From: Micromonosporaceae bacterium
GTDB lineage: Bacteria > Actinomycetota > Actinomycetes > Mycobacteriales > Micromonosporaceae
NCBI GenBank assembly: GCA_009380105.1
Contig: WHSM01000004.1
Location: 1 to 37,932, forward strand
DNA: 37,932 nucleotides
Direction: 5' to 3'
A model generated the notes under the pieces. It ran no database searches. It was not told where the DNA came from and was given only the letters and a program-made list of their open reading frames with translations. Position numbers and translations under genes: made by a program. Each line of letters opens with the position of its first letter. Within the stretch, counting starts at the first letter, position 1. Positions 1-7,946 of the stretch are shown piece after piece.

Positions 1-19
1 GGCATGGCAGGCTGGGCGG

Positions 20-1444
20 GTGACTGAGTTCGATCTAGCGACCACGGCGGTCGAGGCGGCGCTCGCGGCCGGCGCCCGGCACGCCGACGCCCGTGTCGGG
101 CATCGGCGTGTCGAGTCGATGTCGGCCCGCAACGCCGAGGTGGAGGACCTCACCCAGGACGAGAGCACCGGCCTCGGGGTGCGCGCCCTGGTCGGCTCCT
201 CCTGGGGGTTCCGCGCCACAGCTGACCTGTCGGCGGCCGGCGCACGTGAGGCGGGGCGGGCGGCGGCCGAGATCGCCGCGGCCAGCGCCACCGTCGCCGG
301 CCCGGAGCTTGACCTCGTGCCCGTGCCCGCGCGTCAGGACACGTGGTCCAACCCGTGCCGGATCGACCCCGCCGACGTGCCGCTGTCAGACAAGGGCGAC
401 CTGCTGGTCGCGGCGACCAAGCTGATGGTCGAGCACGGCGCCGACCTCGCCGCCGCGAGCTACTCCACCTGGGACACGCGCACCTGGCTGGTCTCCAGCG
501 AGGGTTCCCGCATCCACCAGCGCGTCCGGGAGTGCGGCGCCGACGCCAGCGCCACGGCGATGGGGCGGAGCGAGTCGCAGCGCCGCAGCCATGGCAACAC
601 CGGCAGCGCCGGCTGGGAGGTGGTCGACGGCCTGGACCTGCTCGGCGCCGCGCCCCGGCTCGCGGAGGAGGCGCGGGCGCTGCTGTCGGCGCCGGAGTGC
701 CCGTCCGGCGTCACCGACCTGATCCTGGGCGGGCAGCAGATGGTGCTGCAGATCCACGAGTCGGTCGGGCATGCGGTCGAGCTGGACCGGATTCTGGGCT
801 GGGAGGCGGCGTTCGCCGGCACGTCCTGGCTGGATCTCAACCAGCTCGGGACGCTGCGGTACGGCTCCGAGCTGATGAACATCACCGCCGACCCCACGAT
901 CCCCGGGGCGCTCGGCACGTTCGCCTACGACGACGAAGGCACCCCGGCGCAGGCGCGCGACATCGTCAGAGACGGCGTCTGGGTGGGCGTGCTCGCCGGG
1001 CGGGACTCGGCGGCGACGGCCGGCCTGGACTACGCCGGCAGCGTGCGCGCCGACGGCTGGGCCCGGCTGCCGATGGTGCGGATGACCAACGTGGGGCTCA
1101 AGCCGGGCCCGCACACCCTGGAGGAGATCATCGCCGCCACCGACGACGGCGTCATGATGGACGTCAACCGGTCCTGGTCGATCGACGACAGGCGGCTGAA
1201 CTTCCAGTTCGGCTGCGAGATCGGCTGGGAGGTCAAGAACGGAGAACGCGGCCGGATGCTGCGCAATCCCACGTACACCGGGATCGGGCCGACGTTCTGG
1301 CAGTCGATGGACATGCTCGCCGACGAGATTGTCGCCTGGGGCACCCCGAACTGCGGCAAAGGCCAACCCAGCCAGATCGGCCACACCGGCCATCCGACCG
1401 CGCCGGCGCGCTTCCGAAGAGTTCGAGTGGGGGTACGGGGATGA
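20..1444 (+). CDS. tldD: TldD-family metalloprotease subunit
   Basis: This is a 474-aa protein of the TldD/PmbA family, full length for the family. The metalloprotease signature HESVGH places the ligands at H246, E247 and H251. A later Cys in the motif NFQFGCEIG (C399) matches the third zinc ligand known for TldD. In the characterised E. coli pair, TldD is the catalytic half of a TldD-TldE heterodimer that cleaves unfolded peptides such as microcin B17 precursor and the antitoxin CcdA. The start is GTG at 20, close to the window edge; no clear Shine-Dalgarno can be judged. The stop overlaps the ATG of the next gene (ATGA), so the two subunits are translationally coupled. No RiPP precursor is adjacent, so the natural substrate here is unknown. 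Confidence 0.93.
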   Translation: MTEFDLATTAVEAALAAGARHADARVGHRRVESMSARNAEVEDLTQDESTGLGVRALVGSSWGFRATADLSAAGAREAGRAAAEIAAASATVAGPELDLVPVPARQDTWSNPCRIDPADVPLSDKGDLLVAATKLMVEHGADLAAASYSTWDTRTWLVSSEGSRIHQRVRECGADASATAMGRSESQRRSHGNTGSAGWEVVDGLDLLGAAPRLAEEARALLSAPECPSGVTDLILGGQQMVLQIHESVGHAVELDRILGWEAAFAGTSWLDLNQLGTLRYGSELMNITADPTIPGALGTFAYDDEGTPAQARDIVRDGVWVGVLAGRDSAATAGLDYAGSVRADGWARLPMVRMTNVGLKPGPHTLEEIIAATDDGVMMDVNRSWSIDDRRLNFQFGCEIGWEVKNGERGRMLRNPTYTGIGPTFWQSMDMLADEIVAWGTPNCGKGQPSQIGHTGHPTAPARFRRVRVGVRG

Positions 1445-2817
1445 GCAGCGGTGCCCTGACGGAGCAGGTGCTGGATCTCGTGGCGCGGCGCGCGCCGGGC
1501 GCCGAGGTCGAGGTGACCGCGCACACGCAGACCCTGGCCCTGACCCGGTTCGCGAACTCGTACATCCATCAGAACATCTCCGACACCACGACGGCCGTGC
1601 GGTTGCGCCTGCACGTCGACGGCCGCACCGCCTCCGGCGCGACGACCGTGACCGGCGGCGATGGGCTCGGCAACCTGGTGGAGCGGACGCTCGCGGCGGC
1701 CCGGCTGCTCCCGGCCGACCCCGGTTGGCCCGGCCTCACGCCGCCGACCGCGCCGAGCAGTCCGGGCAACTACGATCCCGCGACCGCCGAAGCCGAGCCG
1801 GCCGCGCGCGCCAAAGCAGTGCGCGACTTCGTCGACGGCGCCCACGGGCTGACGGCGGCCGGCTACTGCCGCACCACCGGGGTGACGGCGAGCTTCGCCA
1901 ACAGCGCCGGCCACCGGGTCGACGGCGCGGTGTCGTCGGCGGCGGTGGACGCGATCGCCCGCGACGGCGGCGCCGACGGGGTCGCCCGCTTCGCCGGGCC
2001 GCGGCTGGCCGACGTGAACGGCGCGGCGTTGGGCGCCGCCGCGGCGGCGAAGGCGAGCGCCAGCGACTCGCCGATCGACCTGCCGCCCGGCCGGTACGAG
2101 GTGGTGCTGGAGCCCAGCGCCGTGGTCGACCTGGTCTCGAACCTCGCGATCTGGGGTTACAACGGCAAAGCGGTCGCCGAGCAGCGCTCGTTCGTCGAGC
2201 TGGGCGTTCGCCAGCTCGACCCGTCGCTCACCCTGGTGACCGACGCGGCCGGCCCGGAGTCGCTGGATCTGCCGTTCGACGCGGAGGGCACGCCGGGGCG
2301 ACCGGTCGAGCTGGCGCGGGACGGGGTCAGTCTCGCCGTGGCGCACGACCGGCGCACCGCCAAGGAGACCGGCGCTGTGAGCACCGGCCACGCGATGCCG
2401 CTGGGTTTCCGGTTCGGCCCGATGCCCATCGGCGCACGGCTCTCGCCCGGCGACGCTCCGCTGGCCGAGACCGCCGGGCGTCCGGCGTGCGACGACTCCG
2501 TCGCCGGGCTGCTCGGCGGGATGCGGCGCGGACTGCTGGTCACCGACCTGTGGTACACGCGGGTGCTCGACCCGCGCAGCCTGGTCGAGACCGGCCTGAC
2601 CCGCAACGGGGTGTGGCTGGTGGAGGACGGCGAGATCGTGGGGCCGGTGAGCAACCTGCGCTTCACCCAGTCGTACCCGCAGGCGTTGGGACCGGGGCAG
2701 GTGCGTGCCGTCGGCGCCGTGGCGAGCGCGGTGCCGTACCACTGGGGGCTGTTGACTTTTGCCGCGCCGGCGCTGCACCTGGCGTCGTGGAACTTCACCG
2801 GCGGGGCGGGCGGCTGA
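1441..2817 (+). CDS. tldE: TldE/PmbA-family subunit
   Basis: This 458-aa protein is the TldE (PmbA) partner of TldD. It has the same overall fold but no HExxxH motif, as expected for the non-catalytic subunit that builds the substrate channel. The ATG at 1441 overlaps the tldD stop by four bases (ATGA), which fixes this start although the frame stays open far upstream. The C-terminal half carries family features, with a Gly-rich stretch, a VSNLRFTQS motif and a hydrophobic end. The stop at 2815-2817 is followed immediately by the stop codon of the convergent VOC gene, leaving no spacer. Its role is inferred from the family and from pairing with tldD. Confidence 0.92.
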   Translation: MSSGALTEQVLDLVARRAPGAEVEVTAHTQTLALTRFANSYIHQNISDTTTAVRLRLHVDGRTASGATTVTGGDGLGNLVERTLAAARLLPADPGWPGLTPPTAPSSPGNYDPATAEAEPAARAKAVRDFVDGAHGLTAAGYCRTTGVTASFANSAGHRVDGAVSSAAVDAIARDGGADGVARFAGPRLADVNGAALGAAAAAKASASDSPIDLPPGRYEVVLEPSAVVDLVSNLAIWGYNGKAVAEQRSFVELGVRQLDPSLTLVTDAAGPESLDLPFDAEGTPGRPVELARDGVSLAVAHDRRTAKETGAVSTGHAMPLGFRFGPMPIGARLSPGDAPLAETAGRPACDDSVAGLLGGMRRGLLVTDLWYTRVLDPRSLVETGLTRNGVWLVEDGEIVGPVSNLRFTQSYPQALGPGQVRAVGAVASAVPYHWGLLTFAAPALHLASWNFTGGAGG

Positions 2818-3291
2818 TCAGGTCGACCCCCCGAACGACTCCTCGGCGCCCTTGCGGAGATCCTCGTCGCTCGGCGTGGCGACGGTGGTCGCCAGGGACC
2901 ACTGGTGCCCGTACGGGTCGACGAGCTGCCCGTACCGGTCGCCCCAGAACTGGTCCTCCAACGGCATGGTGACCGTGGCGCCGGCCGCGACCGCCTGATT
3001 CCACACCGCGTCCACGTCCGCCAGTTGCAGGTGGATCAACACCGGCGAGCCGCCGAGCGCCTCGGGCGTGCTGCCTTTGCCGTCGCGGGCTTCCGGGAAG
3101 TCGTCCATGAGCATCAGCGTGGCGTCGTTGATCTCGATCGCGGCGTGCATGATCCTCTTGCCGTCTGGCGTGGCGGCCCGGCTGATCTCGGTGGCGCCGA
3201 AGGCCTGCTTGTAGAAGTCGATGGCGCCGCTCGCGTCGCTGACGATCAGATACGGCACGGCCCCACCCACGGGCATAGCCTGCTCAGTCAT
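2818..3291 (-). CDS. VOC-fold (PhnB-like) glyoxalase-superfamily protein
   Basis: A 157-aa protein with two halves typical of the vicinal-oxygen-chelate fold. The first half reads VPYLIVSDASGAIDFYKQAF, and the second includes the motifs FWGDRYGQLVDPYGHQW. This is the PhnB-like subgroup, whose members include glyoxalases, antibiotic-binding proteins and many of unknown substrate. The start ATG at 3291 has a good ribosome binding site (GGAGAGG) six to seven bases upstream. The gene runs convergent to tldE with zero intergenic bases. The enzymatic activity cannot be assigned from sequence. Confidence 0.85.
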   Translation of the reverse strand: MTEQAMPVGGAVPYLIVSDASGAIDFYKQAFGATEISRAATPDGKRIMHAAIEINDATLMLMDDFPEARDGKGSTPEALGGSPVLIHLQLADVDAVWNQAVAAGATVTMPLEDQFWGDRYGQLVDPYGHQWSLATTVATPSDEDLRKGAEESFGGST

Positions 3292-3377
3292 AACTACCTC
3301 TCCTTATCGAGTGGCTGTCTCCCACCGACCCTACGAGCGGCGTACGACATCCGCCCCCGGAACCCAGATCCTCACCG

Positions 3378-3524
3378 CTACGCCGCGATGGAGCCCGAGC
3401 CGGTTTGTGTGGTTTCGCCGTCCAGAGGGCGGCCGATCACCGTGTTGACGATCGGGCCACGGCAAGTCCGACACGGCACCGGCTTACCCAACGGCTCGAA
3501 CTCAGGCGCGCGGGGCTCAGCCAT
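3378..3524 (-). CDS. Small CxxC protein of the XRE cluster
   Basis: A 48-aa frame begins at ATG 3524, two bases after the stop of the upstream Cys-rich gene (stop 3527-3529), which points to translational coupling. The peptide reads MAEPRAPEFEPLGKP and then VPCRTCRGP, giving one CxxC pair that could be half of a zinc site or a redox motif. Third codon positions are mostly G or C, as in the genes around it. I recognise no family. It is probably the last gene of the transcription unit XRE regulator, Cys-rich protein, CxxC protein. It could also be a chance frame, since 48 codons is short for GC-rich DNA. Confidence 0.45.
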   Translation of the reverse strand: MAEPRAPEFEPLGKPVPCRTCRGPIVNTVIGRPLDGETTQTGSGSIAA

Positions 3525-3526
3525 GA

Positions 3527-3976
3527 TCACGACGCTGGCCCGCCCTGGACGAGCCGGACCAGGTGGATCTCGCCGTCGGCGTCGACCTCGGCGCGGACGT
3601 AGCCGGCGCGGACCAGGGCGCGGCGGTCGGAGATCTCGCACGTTTGCCAGCGGCGCACCTCGTCCGGGTCCGGCTCCGTGGGATCCCCGTCCACGTCCGT
3701 CCAACTGTCCAGAACCAGCGCGCCGTCCAAGCGCCTACGGGCGAGATCAGGGTGCAGCGTGGTGATCGCCCGTGTCAGCGCGGCCAGCTCCAGCCGGCTC
3801 TCCAGGGTCGCCGCCACCAGATCGCGCTGCCGGCACGGCGGCCCGCACCAGTACGCGCGAGTCCCGTCGGCGCGGGGCGCGGGCTGCATCCACCGCATGC
3901 ACATCCTGCACAGCAGGAACTCGCCGTCCAATATGTACTCGGCGTCAGACGCGTGCCCACGCGGCATGACCGGCAT
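3527..3976 (-). CDS. Cys-rich (putative zinc-ribbon) protein of unknown function
   Basis: From ATG 3976 the product is 149 aa. Near the N-terminus it has CRMC at residues 23-26 and CGPPC at 44-48, a four-Cys arrangement that probably binds zinc, preceded by a DGEFLLC motif that resembles the entry to zinc ribbons. The rest is mixed charged sequence with a short C-terminal beta-rich region. The start is uncertain. The frame stays open to a GTG at 4189, only 26 bases from a GGTAC-N5-GTACC palindrome at 4216-4230, a spacing like that at the regulator gene upstream. However, the extra 71 residues look non-protein-like, so I prefer the inner ATG. It is probably transcribed after the XRE regulator. 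The function is unknown. Confidence 0.6.
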   Translation of the reverse strand: MPVMPRGHASDAEYILDGEFLLCRMCMRWMQPAPRADGTRAYWCGPPCRQRDLVAATLESRLELAALTRAITTLHPDLARRRLDGALVLDSWTDVDGDPTEPDPDEVRRWQTCEISDRRALVRAGYVRAEVDADGEIHLVRLVQGGPAS

Positions 3977-4215
3977 CGCCACACGCCCAACCGCTTTCAC
4001 CGTCGCCGGCTCGATCCGGCCGGAGGGCGCGGCCCGCCCGAATGCTCGTGTGCCCCTTGGCGACCGCACTCCCCGCGCACCTCCGACCGGGTAGGCGGGC
4101 GACTCTCGCCCGCACTCATCACCCGACGCCGGGGCCGTGGCGGCAAGCCCGGTAACGGGGACCTGCACAGAAGGTAGGGCCGCCATCACACGGGGATGGG
4201 GTACAGGAAGTGACG

Positions 4216-4230
4216 GGTACTTGGTGTACC
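4216..4230. promoter_or_regulatory. Candidate operator, copy 2 (GGTAC-N5-GTACC)
   Basis: The sequence GGTACTTGGTGTACC is an inverted repeat of 5-bp arms around five bases. It matches the arms and spacing of the palindrome in front of the XRE regulator at 5466-5480. A further half-site GGTAC lies 16 bases away at 4200-4204. The site touches the regulator's stop codon and lies upstream of the Cys-rich gene. I infer that it binds the XRE protein encoded between the two copies. Confidence 0.5.
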
Positions 4231-5441
4231 TATTCCGGGCTCGCGTTGAGAGTCCGGGCCAGCTCTACGGCGTCCTCACGGATCGCCGCGCCTGACTGGC
4301 TTGCCAGACGGCCAGCGATCTCGCGAGCGATGGGCGAGTACCTGATTGTCTCGGGGCTCACGGCCTGCGCGCGCTGTAGCAGGTGCAGCGTCGCTTCCAG
4401 CGAGCCTTCGAGGTCCGCCGAGCGCGCCAGTTCCACGTAGTGCCGGGCGCGGCGTTCCGTGGACGGGATGGACTGCGGGTCGAGCGCGTGCGCCCGTCGC
4501 TGCGCTTCTTCAGGATCACCCAGGTCGACCGCGCACATCACGGCGTACACGTCGACCAGGGTACGGCCGACGCGGGTGCGCGGGTCGACGTAGTCAGCGG
4601 GGAGAGCGCGGTGGACGATCTCGCGTGCCTTGTTCCACTCGGCCCACGCGGACTGATCGCCGGTCCGCGCCTTGGTCAGCGCGGCGCACAGGTGAAGGTC
4701 GGCCAGCTGCGCGGCGGCTTGCGCCGGGCCGTCAGCCACCAGCGGCTCTACGAGCTGCTCCGCTTCGTGCAGCCGCTCCAGGCCCTCGTCGGCGCGCCCA
4801 ACCGCGCGGAGCAGGTGAGCGGCGTACCACACACTCCGGCCAATCGACAGCGGGTCGTCGGACTCCAGGCTCGCCTGCATTCCCCGATCGACGCACAGCC
4901 ACATCAGCTCGCGGTCACCGTGCCAAGCCAGGAAGGCCTGCCCCAGGTGATACACCTCGGCCAGCGACGCGAGAGCGCTGCGCCGCTCCTCGCCGTCGAG
5001 CAGCCGAGTCGCGCGCTGGGTGGTGTCAATGAGGCCGGGCAGGATCGCGCCGGTCTCGCTGCGCTGCTGCCGACTCGTGTGCCACGTCCGCCACGCCGCG
5101 TCGAGAGCGCCCTCAAGGTACGCCGCACTCGGCGGCTCACCGTCCACACGCACCGGCCACGCCGTCAGCGCCCGACGCACATCAGGCACACCAGGGTGAG
5201 TCGGCAAGCGCCCATCCAGACTCAGCCGCACATCCGGGCCATACAACTCACCGAGATCGCGCACGCCAAGAACATCCGAGATCTTCCGCGCGGTGTCGAG
5301 CGTGAGCCTTCGCGTGCCCCGTTCGACGAACTTGATCAGCGTCGCGGACACGCCGGTCAGACTGGCGAGCCGTTCCCTGCTGAGCCCGGCTCGCTCTCGC
5401 AACTCCTTCACGCGCTGACCAACCTCGGGATCCGGCTCCAT
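4230..5441 (-). CDS. XRE-family regulator with TPR-like C-terminal domain (regulator 1)
   Basis: A 403-aa regulator. Residues about 7-62 form a helix-turn-helix of the XRE/Cro type (motifs RVKELRERAGLSRERLA and SATLIKFVERG). The remaining 340 residues are helical and TPR-like, with the motif DAAWRTWHTS that recurs in regulator 2 at 10954 (DSAWRTWQSS), so the two are paralogues. I chose ATG 5441 because the HTH follows at once and an AAAGG precedes it. The frame extends 22 codons further, but that extension would run across the operator. The palindrome at 5466-5480 sits 24 bases before this start, as expected for autoregulation. Ligand or partner is unknown; TPR-tailed XRE proteins often respond to peptides. 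Confidence 0.85.
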   Translation of the reverse strand: MEPDPEVGQRVKELRERAGLSRERLASLTGVSATLIKFVERGTRRLTLDTARKISDVLGVRDLGELYGPDVRLSLDGRLPTHPGVPDVRRALTAWPVRVDGEPPSAAYLEGALDAAWRTWHTSRQQRSETGAILPGLIDTTQRATRLLDGEERRSALASLAEVYHLGQAFLAWHGDRELMWLCVDRGMQASLESDDPLSIGRSVWYAAHLLRAVGRADEGLERLHEAEQLVEPLVADGPAQAAAQLADLHLCAALTKARTGDQSAWAEWNKAREIVHRALPADYVDPRTRVGRTLVDVYAVMCAVDLGDPEEAQRRAHALDPQSIPSTERRARHYVELARSADLEGSLEATLHLLQRAQAVSPETIRYSPIAREIAGRLASQSGAAIREDAVELARTLNASPE

Positions 5442-5465
5442 CGCGTACCAACCTTTACGGCACGG

Positions 5466-5480
5466 GGTACAAGATGTACC
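5466..5480. promoter_or_regulatory. Candidate operator, copy 1 (GGTAC-N5-GTACC)
   Basis: GGTACAAGATGTACC is an inverted repeat; with the inner A/T the arms extend to 6 bp (GGTACA/TGTACC) around three bases. It lies 24 bases upstream of the XRE regulator start and matches the arms and spacing of the copy at 4216-4230. It could also affect the divergent gene at 5557, which has a GGTAC half-site at 5532-5536. Binding by the adjacent regulator is inferred. Confidence 0.55.
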
Positions 5481-5556
5481 TGACGATAAAGCTCGCAGGT
5501 CGGGCACGCCAGAGACACCCGACCATCTGGCACGGTACGGGCACGGCAGCGGAGCG

Positions 5557-5865
5557 GTGAGAGCCCTGGCGGCTCATCAACGCCACCACGAGCGCGGGGC
5601 GGTGCACGGGCTTGACCTCGCCGCCGCGCTGAGTCGCGACCCGTGGTTGACGCGGGAAGCGGGCGACGTGGTCGAGGAGTTGCTGCTCGGAGCGACCGGG
5701 GCGCAGGTGCGTGACGCGCTCGGCTGGGACCAGCTCACCATGATCCGCAAGGCCACCGGACGTGAACCTGTCAGCCAGGCAGAAGCCGATGAACTCGCCC
5801 GCCTCGACGTCCAGTGGCTCGCCTTCGGCATAGAATTCGGCTATGACCGCAGCTCACGCGCATGA
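5557..5865 (+). CDS. Small protein of unknown function, upstream of orphan antitoxin
   Basis: A 102-aa, mostly helical, acidic protein starting with GTG 5557, with a weak GCGGAG ribosome site. A central stretch (LLLGATGAQVRDALGWDQLTM) could be a helix-turn-helix-like element. The C-terminal part holds the motif ARLDVQWLAFGIEFG. I do not recognise the family. Its 3' end overlaps the next gene by 23 bases, so the two are probably cotranscribed and coupled. It lies divergent from regulator 1. The pairing with an antitoxin-like gene makes a toxin or partner role conceivable, but nothing in the residues shows it. Confidence 0.6.
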   Translation: MRALAAHQRHHERGAVHGLDLAAALSRDPWLTREAGDVVEELLLGATGAQVRDALGWDQLTMIRKATGREPVSQAEADELARLDVQWLAFGIEFGYDRSSRA

Positions 5866-6064
5866 CGATCTGCACCAGCTGGTCGATCAGCTCACGCCCC
5901 GCCAGGCAGATGCGGTGCGTGCTGTCGTGCTGCAACTCGTGAAGAACCCGTCGGAGCAGGATTCCGATCGCCCACCAGGTCGACGTCGAACTTTGTCGTT
6001 TGCGGGGATCATGGATGCCGAGCCGGATCTCGCTGAGCGCTCAGAGGAGATGTCCGGGCGCTGA
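5843..6064 (+). CDS. Antitoxin-like protein without a recognisable toxin
   Basis: A 73-aa protein. The N-terminus (HDDLHQLVDQLTPRQADAV) is helical and probably a dimerisation or DNA-contact region. The C-terminus carries the motif LSFAGIMDAEPDLAERSEE, which resembles the toxin-wrapping tails of actinobacterial antitoxins that normally precede PIN-domain toxins. No PIN gene follows: the next gene (HerA-type ATPase) is convergent and ends 43 bases later. Either the toxin was lost, or the overlapping upstream 102-aa protein is the partner. The family call rests on motif resemblance and has not been searched. Confidence 0.55.
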   Translation: MTAAHAHDDLHQLVDQLTPRQADAVRAVVLQLVKNPSEQDSDRPPGRRRTLSFAGIMDAEPDLAERSEEMSGR

Positions 6065-6107
6065 CCCTGTTGCCGTAGGCGCCGCGGTTGGCCTGCCCGC
6101 GCGACGG

Positions 6108-7853
6108 CTAGAACGGGATGTCGTCGTCTGTGCCAGAGCCCGCAGGCGCGCCGACCACCGCGAACGGGTCCGCGTCGCTGACCGCCGACCGGGCGCTGCC
6201 CGCCGGCCGTGCCCCCGCCTCCGACGGCCGGGTTGCCCAGGCCGGGAACGGGAACTCCACCACCAGCGGCACCGGGATGTCCGGCTGCGCCACGAACATC
6301 GTCCCCGGCTTGGCCAGCACCGCGCGCTGGCGCTGGGCCGGGGGCAGGTAGCCGTACTCGGGGCGGGTCGCCTCGGCCGCGTCGAGCCGGCCCACCACCC
6401 GGATCGCGGAGTTCGCGACGATCCGGCGCTCCACCTCGCTGGCGGTCTGCTGGGCGCCGATCAGGATCACCCCGAGCGAGCGGCCCCGCTCGGCGATGTC
6501 GAGCAGGATCTCCTTGATCGGGCTGTTCCCCTCGCGCGGGGCGTACTTGTTGAGCTCGTCGAGCACCACGAACAGCAACGGCCGCGCCGCCCCGGACCGC
6601 TCCTTGCGCTCGAACTCGTTGCGCAGCGTCACACCCACCACGAACCGCTGCGCCCGATCCGGCAGGTTGTGCAGGTCGACCACGGTCACCTGGGCGCCGC
6701 TTTCGGTGCTGATCCCGTGCGCCCGCCGCTCCGGCAGGTCGCCGCGGATCAGGCGCGCCAGGTCGCGGCGGCTCGACGACAAGCGGCGCAGGAACGCGTT
6801 GGCGGTGCCGAGCCCGATGGCGCTTCCGGTCCACGCGGCGCGGCTGTCGTCGTCGGTCAGCCGGCGCTCCAGGAACTCCACCAGGCCCGCGTAGTCCCGC
6901 ACGATCTCGCCGTCGATCAGCACCGCGCCGCCGTCGGCCGGCATCGCGTCCCGAGCCAGCTTCGCGGTCACCTGGTGCACGACCATCGTGTACTGCTGCC
7001 GCTCGTCGTCGGCGTCGGCGAACACGAACGGCAGCAGCTTCTCCGCGCAGAACTCCCGCAGCGTCCAGTAGAACGGGTCGACTCCGGTCGTGCGCGAGGC
7101 CACGTCCGGGGTGGCGTCGCGATCGCCGACCCGCGGCGGGGCGTACACACCGACAGATTTGAACGCCTCGGCCGGCAGGCCGAGCTTCGCGTACGAGGCG
7201 CGGATTTCGTCGGTGAGCTTGATGTTGTCGTGATCGAGCAGCAGCAGATCCTCGCCCTTGACGTTGAAGATCAACGCCTTCGTGTTGACGGCCTCGGCGC
7301 CGAGCGCGGGGGAGCGGAACAACGAGTAGAGCAGCCACGTGGCGAAACTGGTCTTCGTCGCCACGCCGGAGATCCCGGAGATGCTCACGTGCCCACCCCT
7401 GGTGCCGTCCAGGAAGTCGGCGTTGAGGAACACCGACTCGCCGTCGCGCCCGAGCCCGACCGGCACCTGGCGCTCCATCCGGTCGAAGTACAGCGCTACC
7501 GCCCGCTCCAGATCCGTGGCGCGGTAGACGGACTCGCCGGGGCGCGGCGGCACGTACACCTCCGGCTCGACCCGGGTGGTGGTGACCTCGGCGGCCTCCT
7601 GCACCTCGGCGGGCAGCATCCCGTCCGCGATCAGGAACACGTCCGAGTCGAACTGCGCGCCCTCGTGCCGCGCGCGGATCGCGGTCACCACGCCGGCGAT
7701 CGCGACGCTGGCGCCGTCCGGAAGCTGCCGGTGGGTCACCACCACGTCGTCGAGCTGCAGGTACCGGCCCTGCTCCACGGCGACCCAGAACGTCAGCGGG
7801 GTCGCGTCCTCGGTGCCCAGCACCCGTCCGACCGCCTCGTTCGGCGCCGTCAT
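6108..7853 (-). CDS. HerA-type hexameric ATPase (HAS-barrel plus P-loop)
   Basis: A 581-aa protein. Residues 1-100 look like the beta-rich HAS-barrel that opens HerA/DUF87 ATPases. The P-loop at about 160-169 is GISGVATKTS, a variant Walker A with the Lys-Thr-Ser kept. Walker B is LLFVVLDELNKY, and an Arg-containing segment, IAERGRSLGVILIGAQQ, matches the sensor/Arg-finger region. HerA proteins are FtsK-like translocases. They work with NurA in DNA end processing, or with nuclease, Sir2 or other effectors in anti-phage systems. The start ATG 7853 has a strong site (GGGAGG) upstream; the frame extends 15 codons more but without support. No NurA or other nuclease gene is next to it, so the partner is unknown. 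The C-terminus ends DDDIPF, like an exposed interaction tail. Confidence 0.85.
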   Translation of the reverse strand: MTAPNEAVGRVLGTEDATPLTFWVAVEQGRYLQLDDVVVTHRQLPDGASVAIAGVVTAIRARHEGAQFDSDVFLIADGMLPAEVQEAAEVTTTRVEPEVYVPPRPGESVYRATDLERAVALYFDRMERQVPVGLGRDGESVFLNADFLDGTRGGHVSISGISGVATKTSFATWLLYSLFRSPALGAEAVNTKALIFNVKGEDLLLLDHDNIKLTDEIRASYAKLGLPAEAFKSVGVYAPPRVGDRDATPDVASRTTGVDPFYWTLREFCAEKLLPFVFADADDERQQYTMVVHQVTAKLARDAMPADGGAVLIDGEIVRDYAGLVEFLERRLTDDDSRAAWTGSAIGLGTANAFLRRLSSSRRDLARLIRGDLPERRAHGISTESGAQVTVVDLHNLPDRAQRFVVGVTLRNEFERKERSGAARPLLFVVLDELNKYAPREGNSPIKEILLDIAERGRSLGVILIGAQQTASEVERRIVANSAIRVVGRLDAAEATRPEYGYLPPAQRQRAVLAKPGTMFVAQPDIPVPLVVEFPFPAWATRPSEAGARPAGSARSAVSDADPFAVVGAPAGSGTDDDIPF

Positions 7854-7946
7854 GTCGCGACCTCCCACGGATTCGCTTCCCCCAGCATCGTGCCTCACCG
7901 CCGGCCGACGCGTGCGGAGCCGTGCCGGCGCGTCCGCGCCGCGGAC

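Noticed and set aside
1030-2778. Long minus-strand frame opposite tldE
   Set aside because: Mirror of the tldE codon pattern; the plus-strand gene has family motifs and an ATGA overlap with tldD.
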